Source: an uncultured Bacilli bacterium (GTDB lineage Bacteria > Bacillota_I > Bacilli_A > RFN20 > CAG-826). Taken from it: a stretch of DNA of 64,000 bases. Of this stretch, positions 16,432 through 24,789 are shown piece by piece. A program made the translations under genes and the position numbers. Within the stretch, counting starts at the first letter, position 1; every line of letters starts with the position of its first letter. The stretch is from positions 60,070 through 124,069 of the forward strand of contig CALVUF010000006.1 of NCBI GenBank assembly GCA_944363525.1, read 5' to 3'. The notes under the pieces are model-generated. The model did not search any database and was not told where the DNA came from. It worked only from the letters and a program-made list of their open reading frames with translations.

Positions 16432-19110
16432 TTAATTGCCTTTGTAGGCGTCCTTCATGATTTGGATCATGTCGGCGACCATCGGCTCGCGCGGGTTGCA
16501 CGGGGTGCATTGATCCTCGTAAGCGAGATAGCCGAGTTCTTCGAGATGGGACATGTAGTTCTCCTCATCGGGGATGACCGACTGGAAGTTCATGTCAATG
16601 CCGACCTCCTTGCCGAGGTTCATGACGGCGTCAGAGAGGGCTTTGGTCGCCTCTTCCGGGGTATTGGCCGGGATGCCGATGACCTTGCAGATGTTGAGGT
16701 AGCGCTGGTCGCAGTCATATTCCTCGTACTTCGGCCAGACCGAGAGTTTGGTCGGCTGGGTGCCGTTGTACTTAATGACATGCGGGAGAAGGATCGCGCA
16801 GGTCTGACCGTGGACGGTATGAAATTCGGCGCCGATCTTATGGGCTAAGGAGTGGGTGATGCCCAAGAAGGCGTTGGCGAAGGCCATGCCGGCGATGGTG
16901 GCGGCGTTATGCATCTTCTCTCTGGCCTTGAGGTCGTTTTTGCCATTGTGGACGCAGCGCGGCAAGTACTCGAAGACCAACCGGATGGCGTTGAGGGCCA
17001 AACCGTCGGTGTAATCGCTCGCCATGACCGAAGTATAGGCTTCGATAGCGTGGGTTAAGACGTCCATGCCGGTATAGGCGGTCGAACGGGCCGGGATGTT
17101 GGTGGTGAATTCCGGATCGACGATAGCGATCGAAGGGGTCAAGGAGTAGTCGGTCAGCGGATACTTCTTGAGGTTGGCCTTATCGGAGATGACGGCGAAC
17201 GGGGTGACTTCCGAGCCGGTGCCCGAGGTGGTCGGGATGCAGATGAGCTTGGTCTTGCGGCCGAGTTCCGGATACTTGAAGGCCCGTTTCCGGATGTCCA
17301 TGAACTTCTGCTTGAGGTCATCGAAGTTGACTTCCGGATGCTCATAGAAGATCCACATGCCTTTCGCGGCATCCATCGGGGAGCCGCCGCCGAGGGCGAT
17401 GATGGTGTCGGGCTGGAATTCTTTCATGAGCTCGCAGCCGCGGCGGACGGTGGTGATGTCCGGATCGGGTTCGACTTCGGCGAAGAGCTGATAGGTCACC
17501 TTGTTGCGGCGGGCCATGAGCTCATCGATGATCTTGTTGAGGAAGCCGAGCTGGACCATCGAGTGGTCAGTGACGATGAACACCTTCTCGATGTTCTTGG
17601 CGCTCTTGAGGTATTGGATCGAATTGCGTTCGAAATAGATCTTTTGCGGAACCTTGAACCATTGCATAGTGTTTCTCCTTTTGCCGACGCGTTTGATGTT
17701 GAGGAGGTTGACGGCCGAGACGTTGCCGGCGACCGAGTTGTGGCCATAGGTGCCGCAGCCGAGGGTCAAGGACGGGATGAAGGAGTTGTAGACGTTGCCG
17801 ATGCCGCCGAAGGTGGAAGGCGAATTCCAGACGATACGGATGGCTTTGACGACGTCGCCGAACTTATCGGACATCTCCTGATCGTGGCAGTGGATGGCCG
17901 CGGTGTGGCCAAGCCCGCCGAATTCGAGCATCTTCTCGCAGAGTTCGGTCCCTTCCTCGAAGCCCGAGACTTTGTAGACGGCGAGGACCGGGGAGAGTTT
18001 CTCGCGGGACATCGGTTCCTCAACGCCGACCGAATCGCAATAGACGGCGATGATCTGGGTCCCTTCGGGGACTTCGAAGCCGGAGTTCTTGGCGATGTTA
18101 ATAGCCGACATACCGGCGACTTTGCTATTGAGCCGGGCCTCGGCGACGTTGGCGCTGCCTTTGGTGACGCCAAACATATATTGCTCAAGTTTCCGGGTCT
18201 CTTCTTCAGTTGCGAAGTAGACGCGGTACTTCTTGAACATGGCGATGGTCTCGTCGTAGATGGCTTCATCGATGAAGACGGCCGATTCAGAAGCGCAGAT
18301 CATGCCGTTATCGAAAGCTTTGGAGAGGACGACGTCATTGACGGTCTGAGGGATATCGGCCGAGCGGTCGATATAGCAGGGAACGTTGCCCGCCCCGACG
18401 CCAAGGGCCGGTTTGCCGCAGGAATAAGCGGCTTTGACCATGGCGTTGCCGCCGGTAGCTAAGATGGTGGCGACGCCGGGATGGTTCATAAGAGCCGAGG
18501 TCGCTTCCATCGAGGTGTGCTCGATCCACTGGATGCAGTTCTCCGGCGCGCCAGCCGCGATGGCGGCATCCCGCATGACGATGGCGGCGGCTTTCGAGCA
18601 TTCATGGGCACCCGGATGGAAGGAGAAGATGATCGGGTTCCGGGTCTTCATGGAAATAAGCGACTTGAAGATGACGGTCGAGGTCGGGTTGGTGACCGGG
18701 ACGATGCCGGCGACGACGCCAACCGGCTCGGCGATTTCGGTGATGCCGGTGACCGGGTCATCCTTAATGATGCCGACGGTTTTGAGGTGGCGCATGTTGT
18801 TGACGATGTACTCGCAGGCGAACAGGTTCTTGGTGGCCTTGTCCTCGAAGACGCCACGTTTGGTCTCTTCGATGGCTTTCTTAGCTAAATCGCCATGGTG
18901 ATCGAGGCCAGCGACCGACATCTTCGCGACGATGTAATCGATCTTTTCCTGGTCGAAGGAAGCGAATTCGTCAAGGGCCTTAAGGGCTTTTTGGACGAGG
19001 CCGTCGACTTCTTGTTCGGCCGCGGCTTTCTTCTCTTCCGGGGTCATTTCCGCCTTGACTTCGGCTTTCGCTTCCGTCTTCTTGGCGGTTTTCTTTTCTT
19101 CGGTTGCCAT
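16432..19110 (-). CDS. adhE: Bifunctional acetaldehyde/alcohol dehydrogenase AdhE
   Basis: Reduces acetyl-CoA to ethanol in two NADH-dependent steps. The 892 residues match AdhE length. The N-terminal half is a CoA-acylating aldehyde dehydrogenase (VTNPTSTVIFKSL, catalytic Cys in NGMICASES near residue 270). The C-terminal half is an iron alcohol dehydrogenase (GGGSPMDAAKGMW, metal ligands in HAIEAYTS, HSLAHKIGAEFH and H in VHGQ). A Lys/Glu/Ala-rich N-terminal extension of about 30 residues precedes the catalytic region. AAGGAGG overlaps the rex stop. Second gene of the Rex operon, which is consistent with induction at high NADH. Confidence 0.95.
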   Translation of the reverse strand: MATEEKKTAKKTEAKAEVKAEMTPEEKKAAAEQEVDGLVQKALKALDEFASFDQEKIDYIVAKMSVAGLDHHGDLAKKAIEETKRGVFEDKATKNLFACEYIVNNMRHLKTVGIIKDDPVTGITEIAEPVGVVAGIVPVTNPTSTVIFKSLISMKTRNPIIFSFHPGAHECSKAAAIVMRDAAIAAGAPENCIQWIEHTSMEATSALMNHPGVATILATGGNAMVKAAYSCGKPALGVGAGNVPCYIDRSADIPQTVNDVVLSKAFDNGMICASESAVFIDEAIYDETIAMFKKYRVYFATEEETRKLEQYMFGVTKGSANVAEARLNSKVAGMSAINIAKNSGFEVPEGTQIIAVYCDSVGVEEPMSREKLSPVLAVYKVSGFEEGTELCEKMLEFGGLGHTAAIHCHDQEMSDKFGDVVKAIRIVWNSPSTFGGIGNVYNSFIPSLTLGCGTYGHNSVAGNVSAVNLLNIKRVGKRRNTMQWFKVPQKIYFERNSIQYLKSAKNIEKVFIVTDHSMVQLGFLNKIIDELMARRNKVTYQLFAEVEPDPDITTVRRGCELMKEFQPDTIIALGGGSPMDAAKGMWIFYEHPEVNFDDLKQKFMDIRKRAFKYPELGRKTKLICIPTTSGTGSEVTPFAVISDKANLKKYPLTDYSLTPSIAIVDPEFTTNIPARSTAYTGMDVLTHAIEAYTSVMASDYTDGLALNAIRLVFEYLPRCVHNGKNDLKAREKMHNAATIAGMAFANAFLGITHSLAHKIGAEFHTVHGQTCAILLPHVIKYNGTQPTKLSVWPKYEEYDCDQRYLNICKVIGIPANTPEEATKALSDAVMNLGKEVGIDMNFQSVIPDEENYMSHLEELGYLAYEDQCTPCNPREPMVADMIQIMKDAYKGN

Positions 19111-19112
19111 AA

Positions 19113-19757
19113 TTATTTCTTTTCCTCCTTGGCAAGAGCGACATTTAGCCGATGGGATAACACGGCTAGGGATGAGGCGAGGTTGACGTCCTCGACGACG
19201 ATGTTATCGGGGAGGTCAAGGTGGGTAGGGGCGAAGTTCCATATCGCTTTCGCGCCCGAAGCGACCGCTTGTTCGGCGACCGATTGGGCAGCGCTGGCCG
19301 GGACGGCGATGATGACGATATGGGCATTGAGGCGCGGGAGGATGTCTTTGAGCATCGCGACGGGGAAAATCTCCTTTCCCCCGACCCGAGTCCAAAGCAG
19401 TTTGGGATCAGTGTCGAATCCGGCAAGGATCTCTAATCCCATCTCCGAGAACGAGGGGAAATTCAAAAGGGCCGCGCCCAAATGCCCCACGCCGATGATA
19501 ACGGCGGAGGTGGAGTCGCGGTAACCCAAGAATGTCTCGATGTCTTCGATGAGCTGCTTGACCTCCCGCCCCTTCTTCGGCCTTCCGACTTCAGAAGCGA
19601 CGTTTTGAAGGTCTTTGCGTACTTGCTCTTCCGAATAGCCCAGGCGTTTGGCGATGAGCGGGGAGGACACGATATCGACCCCTTCGTCGAAAAACTCCTT
19701 AAGCAATTTCAGGTAGATTGGGTAACGGCCCAATTGGTTGAGCGAGTAAGTCTTCAT
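19113..19757 (-). CDS. rex: Redox-sensing transcriptional repressor Rex
   Basis: A 214-residue NADH/NAD+-responsive repressor: N-terminal winged helix (about 1-80, YLKLLKEFFDEGVDIVSSPLIAKRLGYSEEQVRKDLQ), then a Rossmann domain with AVIIGVGHLGAALL (about 85-98), and a C-terminal swapped helix. Length is typical (~210). First gene of the operon, 2 bp before adhE, with AAGGAAG upstream. It presumably autoregulates and controls adhE and the hydrogenases. Canonical TTGTGAA-type Rex boxes are not visible; the repeated TACCGATACCG units at its promoter are the candidate operator. Confidence 0.93.
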   Translation of the reverse strand: MKTYSLNQLGRYPIYLKLLKEFFDEGVDIVSSPLIAKRLGYSEEQVRKDLQNVASEVGRPKKGREVKQLIEDIETFLGYRDSTSAVIIGVGHLGAALLNFPSFSEMGLEILAGFDTDPKLLWTRVGGKEIFPVAMLKDILPRLNAHIVIIAVPASAAQSVAEQAVASGAKAIWNFAPTHLDLPDNIVVEDVNLASSLAVLSHRLNVALAKEEKK

Positions 19758-19779
19758 CTTCCTTTTTGCGGCATCGTCC

Positions 19780-19855
19780 TACCGATACCGGGCATAGCAT
19801 AAACAAAAGCCCTTGCGCGCGTCAACACCTAAAAAGTAAAGTTTTACCGATACCG
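19780..19855 (-). promoter_or_regulatory. rex operon promoter flanked by two TACCGATACCG repeats
   Basis: On the minus strand -35 TTGACG (19820-19825), 18-bp spacer, -10 TATGCT (19796-19801). Identical 11-mers TACCGATACCG (plus-strand reading) lie at 19780-19790, over the expected transcription start, and at 19845-19855, upstream of the -35. They are 65 bp apart, close to six helical turns. A third partial unit, TACCGGT, is at 19859. This geometry fits repression by looping or by cooperative binding. The rest of the gap up to 20095 holds no reading frame; one more ATCGGTAA occurs near 19950. Confidence 0.6.
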
Positions 19856-20095
19856 CTTTACCGGTTTAAGTTTACTAATTTGTTGGCTCGAATTCATCGA
19901 AGAAATTATGAATTGGAACCATTGAAAATTCGTTGAAATTTCGCCAAGAATAATCGGTAAAGAAATATGGATAAACTTGTTTGAAATCCCCTAAATCGAA
20001 AATTGCTGTTCTAACCATAAAACATAACTAACAACAAGCCAAGGAAGCACGTTAAATAAGAAGATATATATTATGTTTTATATCAAAAGCGAAAA

Positions 20096-20125
20096 TAAAA
20101 AGTCCGATTTTATCGGACCTTTTTA
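20096..20125. terminator. Bidirectional terminator downstream of merR relic
   Basis: GTCCGAT/ATCGGAC (20102-20108/20112-20118) with a 3-nt loop, extended by A-run and T-run arms. It terminates the leftward merR transcript and would also insulate the rex promoter. Confidence 0.75.
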
Positions 20126-20146
20126 GGCATAATCAATCGAAAATGG

Positions 20147-20506
20147 CTAGTTCGAGACCATTTGCTTTTGCTGGCTAACGGCGATCTTAGCGTTGAGCAT
20201 TTCCAGCGAGCGTTGAATCTTCTTGAGGTTATCCTCCAGCCGAGCTTTGAAATGAAGAAGAATCGCCAAACGTAGATCTTCGTTTCCCTGGCCTTCGTCA
20301 ACCAGAGTCAAATAAGCCCGAATGTCGACCAGAGGAATGCCGGATTCTTTGAAGCAGATGATCAGCTTGAGCCGATTAATGTCGGCATCCGAATATTTCC
20401 GGATACCGGAATTGGTGGGTTCCGCCTTCAACAAACCGATCTTTTCCTAAAACCGGAGAGTATCGCGAGAGAGGCCAAGCCGATCTGAGATATCACCGAT
20501 TTTCAT
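20147..20506 (-). pseudogene. MerR-family regulator with in-frame amber codon
   Basis: Read from the ATG at 20506 the frame encodes a typical MerR N-terminus, MKIGDISDRLGLSRDTLRF, but codon 20 is TAG (20447-20449) exactly where MerR proteins have the tyrosine of the RFYE motif. Translation then continues in frame as EKIGLLKAEPTNSGIRKYS to a normal stop at 20147, giving 119 codons in all. An AAGAGGAAAT ribosome site and a MerR-type promoter with 19-bp spacer lie upstream, so only a point change TAT/TAC to TAG disables it. A weak internal TTG at 20434 could yield a headless fragment. The absence of any adjacent target gene supports decay. Confidence 0.8.
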
Positions 20507-20533
20507 AACCAATTTCCTCTTAATAAACCAGGA

Positions 20534-20564
20534 ATACAACACCATGAAGTCATATCGAGGTCAA
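20534..20564 (-). promoter_or_regulatory. MerR-type promoter (19-bp spacer)
   Basis: On the minus strand -35 TTGACC (20559-20564) and -10 TTGTAT (20534-20539) are separated by 19 bp, the over-long spacing that MerR proteins correct by DNA untwisting. The spacer has dyad symmetry. This implies autoregulation of the now interrupted merR gene. Confidence 0.65.
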
Positions 20565-21449
20565 GGAGTTAAATTGATAACCGATGGCCAGGCCCTTTCC
20601 AATCGTCAAACCGAAAAGGTAGGAAACTAATAATTAGTTTTTCGGCAAACGCAAGGGGGAGTTGTTATTAACCTCTAAATTATCAGACCTTTGTAATGTC
20701 AACGCACACAGGATACGCCGGCTAAGAAAATATCGATTTAACCGTAACAGCAAGACGGCGGATACAGCGATTTTTAGGTATCAAAACATTGTTTGGCGAA
20801 CGGTAAGAAAACATTTCCGATCAAGATTTTCGATGGATGAAATATAGTTTTCTAGTTTCTATTCCTAGGCAGGTTTTTAACGCGATAATCAATATGTAAA
20901 TCCTTAAATCACCTATTTTTGCTTATCTTGCTCAATGCACTTTTTGCCATTTTACTGATTATGCGTTTCTTGCTCTTCCTTTAAATGCAGTCTTTGCTTT
21001 CTATCTTGTTTTGCCATTGGTTTTCGATTGTTTTATTAAAGGCCACTTTTGCGCTTTGCTTGATTTTCTCTCATTTAAGATAAACGGAAAATACGTATTA
21101 CTTGCTTATTACTAATTCATTTAAGCAAGTTTTGCTTATCATATTTTGAGGCTCGGTCAAAATTAATATATTGGGACGGGTCACAAGCCTCATTGGTCGG
21201 CCCAAATTGTTCTCTGGCAATGCTTTCGACTACCATGCTATGGCTTATCTAAGCTATTTAAGCACCCTAGTTACCCCAGAGTTGAACAAATAACTCATAG
21301 TCGTCTCTATTTACTCGTGGGTCAGATGGGTATTTTGTCAATCAAAAATTGGGTGCTTATCATAGCATTGATTATGGGGTGACGGAGATACAAAAAAGAT
21401 GGCCTTGTCCACCCTCTGCTACAGGGAACTGACAGGGTCAAAAAACCGC
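20565..21449. other. Gene-poor AT-rich stretch with long inverted repeat
   Basis: No supported coding region is present; the only frame over 60 codons (20662-20847) has no ribosome site and no family resemblance. The right half contains a candidate structured element at 21233-21376: TAAGCACCC (21259-21267) pairs with GGGTGCTTA (21351-21359), TGCTATG (21236-21242) with CATAGCA (21361-21367), and an inner hairpin GAGTT-N8-AACTC sits at 21279-21296. The nested arrangement suggests an RNA or the remains of a mobile element. Confidence 0.35.
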
Positions 21450-22361
21450 TTATTTTTGTCGCCGTACTATCCGATCATCGTCCTTTAATTGACCAATCAG
21501 AAGTGTTGATTCGTCGGAATGTTTAGCCACATTTCGGCCCATCGAATCAGCATCGTAATTAGCATAGCAATAAAGGCACCGGCTTGGGCAACAATTGTAA
21601 TCCCCAATGTCGGCCATCCTAACGCATCCGCAGCCGGTACCTGGCCTGGTTGTTTGCTTCTTTAAGTCCTTGCTAAGCCCCAAAATCTCTTGGGCATAAC
21701 TAATTCCCAAGCAAGCTCCCGAATCGAAGCCATAGGCCTTTAAATCGTGTTTTTCGGCACAGGTAAAGATCTCCGCTCCATGGGCATGGGCGATCGAACT
21801 AAAGGATTGCCCTATTGTTTGATAATCCTGCTCGGAGAATTCGTTAAGCCGTAGGACATTCATATTCCTTCGAGTATTCTTGTAAACATCGACGAAACTA
21901 GTTACAACATACCTCACTTGATCGCCACATAAATCCATCAAATGAGCAAAAGCCTTCTTGTGGTATAGCGTGGTATAACGATCATTCAGGAGTATTGGGT
22001 CATAGCGAAGGAAAACCCTCTCCCGACCGTAAGTAGTCGATAGAAAGCCTATATCCTCAATCATCTCTTTCTTGTGCTTCGCCATCAATGGTTCAATATC
22101 CTCGTGATAAGGGGTGATCGTTAGATGAAAGACGAACTGAATAGAGGGGTATTTCTCGTGTATAGCCGGTAGATACTCCAGCAAAGGATGAATCCGTTTG
22201 GTGCAGAAAAGAATGGCCTCAACATCAGAGAAATATATCCGGCTGACTAGATGACGGTTAAAGGGATTCCGAGTATCGACAAATCCAGCCTGAACCCGGT
22301 TATAGAACCATTTGGCGTAGTAGGCGGGGATATCGGTCCGACCGGATACAAAGAGAATCAT
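21450..22361 (-). CDS. DUF1848 family protein (putative radical-SAM-like/Fe-S protein)
   Basis: A 303-residue protein beginning MILFVSGRTDIPAYYAKWFYNRVQ, the conserved N-terminus of DUF1848. The C-terminus has a dense cysteine cluster (GCGCVRMADIG, then CCPSRCLYCYAN) likely to bind an Fe-S cluster. The fold is thought to be related to DNA-repair photolyase/radical SAM proteins, but the function is unknown. The start at 22361 was chosen because GGAGGAAG lies at the right distance and the family begins there; the frame extends eight codons upstream without support. It is apparently monocistronic. Confidence 0.8.
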   Translation of the reverse strand: MILFVSGRTDIPAYYAKWFYNRVQAGFVDTRNPFNRHLVSRIYFSDVEAILFCTKRIHPLLEYLPAIHEKYPSIQFVFHLTITPYHEDIEPLMAKHKKEMIEDIGFLSTTYGRERVFLRYDPILLNDRYTTLYHKKAFAHLMDLCGDQVRYVVTSFVDVYKNTRRNMNVLRLNEFSEQDYQTIGQSFSSIAHAHGAEIFTCAEKHDLKAYGFDSGACLGISYAQEILGLSKDLKKQTTRPGTGCGCVRMADIGDYNCCPSRCLYCYANYDADSMGRNVAKHSDESTLLIGQLKDDDRIVRRQK

Positions 22362-22440
22362 TTTATCTACTTCCTCCGCTCCCAATTTAGTTTCTAGAAC
22401 GGATCCCGATTAAAGGAAAGCACCTGCATTATACAAGAAA

Positions 22441-22463
22441 AGCCGTCCCAGGTCGGGACGGCT
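22441..22463 (-). terminator. Terminator of the 716-residue lipoprotein gene
   Basis: A perfect 9-bp stem AGCCGTCCC/GGGACGGCT with 5-nt loop; on the minus strand it is followed by TTTTCTTG. It lies 19 bp past the lipoprotein stop codon. Confidence 0.8.
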
Positions 22464-22481
22464 ATAACTCAATAATAGGGT

Positions 22482-24632
22482 TTATTGGCCTTCGTAATGA
22501 ACTATAACGGCTCCGATATCCCAATCATAAGAGAGGGTGACGGTATAGAGGCCACCAATCCCATCTAAATCAAGGATAAATGGATAATCCATGAGGCCGC
22601 TTGTTTGCACATAGCCATTCTCTTTAAGCAAAGCCAAATAATCCGACGCCATGTCTGTTGGCGTATAGATACGGACCTCATAAATGGCTTGAATCATAGT
22701 AGATAAGTTCAAAACGTCGATATCCGTATATTCAAAATCGGGTTTGACGAGATCGTACAGAATTCCCAAATCTCCCCAAGCCTCAACAGCCGCGTCCCAA
22801 ATTTCATCACTTGGCGCAGAAGGCCGAGTTGCGACAACGGTGACCTTTATAGAGCCCCTATTGGAAGCCCAGTCAGCATCGGCGGCAGGAACAACCGCAT
22901 CGGTTTTGAATGTAATGGTGGTATCGCCAACCGCCTTCGGAGCCAAAACCAGATCGGCGCCGCTTTCGGTTTCCTCGACACTAGCATCAACAATTGAAGA
23001 ATCAAATCCTGACAAGGCAATAGCCGCCGTATCGTAGGGCGACTCATAACTGTTGTAGAAATCGTAAGTTAAACGGTCGGCACCTTCATCAAGATAAATA
23101 GTTATCGAATTCAAATCGTTTTCCGAATCAAAAGATACTTCGTTGCCTTTCTCCGAAACGGTCTTGAAAGTAGAACTGCTAGTCCAGAAATAGGGAACCG
23201 TCTTCGGTTTAGGCAAAACCGTAACCGTGGCGGAAACAAGTTTCGGATTAACGACGTCGCCATAATAAAGGTTGAAGGTTCCTTCTTTGGTGAAAACCAT
23301 CTTTTCAGTCCGCCAATCCTCTTCCATGGCGGTTTCATCGCTACAACTGGTCAGAGCGAGACCAGTAAAATTCAAAGCCGAGATGGGAAGGTATTTTGTA
23401 TCGGTCGAAAGGGATGGTGCATCCCCAACAACGAACGCTGGATTGCCCGAGGAATCTTTGCCAGTCATTCCCGATAAAACCGGTTCTCCCTCGATTGAGG
23501 AAACGAAGTAATCATCTACTTCAATCGATGAATTCTCTTTGGTAACGGTTGAAGGAGTTCCGAAGACAATATCCTTAACCTCGGTCTTCATCTCCTCATA
23601 AACCTTAGAAGAATCGACTGGTTTATGCCCTTCGGCATCCCAATTAGCAACGGTATAGAACTTAACGTCAGAGGAGGCTTTGACCAGCGTAAGCGAGGAG
23701 TCGAACACGAACTCCCCAGCATAAACATAGTTGGTCAAATAAGAATCTGGATCGACTTCATAATAGCCATCGGTCTTAACCGAATATTGGCTGGTCTCCG
23801 AATCGAACGAAACATCTAATTCACCGATTTTCGGGGCCCGGGAGCCGCCATACCAAGGAAGGGTCGGCGATTCGCGGTCTTCAAAAAGGAAATTCAACCC
23901 ATATTGGTTGACAATGGAGTCAACCTTTCGTTTCGCGGAAGCTTCCGACTCATAGTCATCGACGTCAGCATCATATTTCTCTTGATCAATGGCGAATCGT
24001 TTGGATGTCCCTTGATCGATGGAATAACAAACATCGTCGAAATACCCGTAATATTTGAAAATGTCCCCTTTTTTATCGGTGACCAAGGCTTCGTTCGCGG
24101 CCGCTTTAAGGGTCAAGGTACCGAAATCCCCGTCGTCGAGGTCATTATTACCATCGGTAGAAATAGTAATGCTGGTAACCGTCTTGTCTTTGATCGAGGC
24201 TAAGATATCGGGGAAATCTGATTTCAACTTGTCGATATTGGCCCCGGCAACGTAAGTCAATGTGACGGCGACGGTCACATCTTTCTCCGGCATGACGAAA
24301 GTATAGGTCTCGCCTTTCTTTACCTCAGTAAAAGACACTTCGTCATCGTTGAGGCTAAGGGACGCAAATTCATAACCGTTATCGACTTTTATCGATAGGG
24401 TGATGGTTTCGCCGGCTTCAGCGCTCGGCTTGTCGACTTTTATCGTCGCCCCGGTCACCTCGCCGATATTGACATCGTATTTGACGATAGGCGTCGAGGT
24501 CGTGGTCGATTCTTCGCTCGGGGTAGAATCAGAGACGCTCGGGGTCTCGCTGATGCTGCTAGACGATCTTCTATCGCAGGCGGCTAAGGTCAATAACGAA
24601 GCCACCAGCACAAACAATGATTTCTTTTTCAT
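22482..24632 (-). CDS. Surface lipoprotein with InlB-B-like repeat region
   Basis: A 716-residue predicted lipoprotein: signal peptide with lipobox LAAC (Cys19), then a Ser/Thr linker (about 20-50). A domain at about 55-130 (GYEFASLSLNDDEVSF, then YTFVMPEKDVTVAVTL) resembles InlB B-repeat/SusF-like modules of bacterial surface proteins. The middle is beta-rich and not recognised. The last ~100 residues (YEVRIYTPTDMASDYLALLKENGY) resemble a segment found in the neighbouring divergent lipoprotein (IYATPFEDSEIEDAKQAYV). GAGGTAAAG precedes the ATG. Probable exported, outer-leaflet anchored protein with a binding or adhesion role; ligand unknown. Confidence 0.75.
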   Translation of the reverse strand: MKKKSLFVLVASLLTLAACDRRSSSSISETPSVSDSTPSEESTTTSTPIVKYDVNIGEVTGATIKVDKPSAEAGETITLSIKVDNGYEFASLSLNDDEVSFTEVKKGETYTFVMPEKDVTVAVTLTYVAGANIDKLKSDFPDILASIKDKTVTSITISTDGNNDLDDGDFGTLTLKAAANEALVTDKKGDIFKYYGYFDDVCYSIDQGTSKRFAIDQEKYDADVDDYESEASAKRKVDSIVNQYGLNFLFEDRESPTLPWYGGSRAPKIGELDVSFDSETSQYSVKTDGYYEVDPDSYLTNYVYAGEFVFDSSLTLVKASSDVKFYTVANWDAEGHKPVDSSKVYEEMKTEVKDIVFGTPSTVTKENSSIEVDDYFVSSIEGEPVLSGMTGKDSSGNPAFVVGDAPSLSTDTKYLPISALNFTGLALTSCSDETAMEEDWRTEKMVFTKEGTFNLYYGDVVNPKLVSATVTVLPKPKTVPYFWTSSSTFKTVSEKGNEVSFDSENDLNSITIYLDEGADRLTYDFYNSYESPYDTAAIALSGFDSSIVDASVEETESGADLVLAPKAVGDTTITFKTDAVVPAADADWASNRGSIKVTVVATRPSAPSDEIWDAAVEAWGDLGILYDLVKPDFEYTDIDVLNLSTMIQAIYEVRIYTPTDMASDYLALLKENGYVQTSGLMDYPFILDLDGIGGLYTVTLSYDWDIGAVIVHYEGQ

Positions 24633-24658
24633 TCTTTACCTCATCTTTGGCGCTATGG

Positions 24659-24686
24659 ATTATCCTCTAGGCAAATGATAAATCAA
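24659..24686 (-). promoter_or_regulatory. Promoter of the 716-residue lipoprotein gene
   Basis: On the minus strand -35 TTGATT (24681-24686), 16-bp spacer, -10 GATAAT (24659-24664). The 157-bp gap to the divergent lipoprotein gene at 24790 may hold a shared regulatory site. Confidence 0.45.
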
Positions 24687-24789
24687 GTATTTAGGCCGAT
24701 TTTTCATTAGTCAACCAATCGAACGCCTGATTCATTTTGCTTGCAAAGACACCCTAAATAGACAACAATCTTGCCCGAAAGGAAGACTT

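Noticed and set aside
17338..18462. 374-codon plus-strand frame inside adhE
   Set aside because: Antisense shadow caused by codon bias; AdhE on the minus strand is unambiguous.
20447..20449. TAG in merR as evidence for recoding (e.g. pyrrolysine or TAG reassignment)
   Set aside because: Single case in the window; no suppressor tRNA or related genes seen. A nonsense mutation is simpler.
20662..20847. 61-codon plus-strand frame
   Set aside because: Very basic and irregular composition, no ribosome site, no recognised domain.
20565..21449. tmRNA, SRP RNA or RNase P RNA in the gene-poor region
   Set aside because: None of the diagnostic conserved segments could be found; only inverted repeats are supported.
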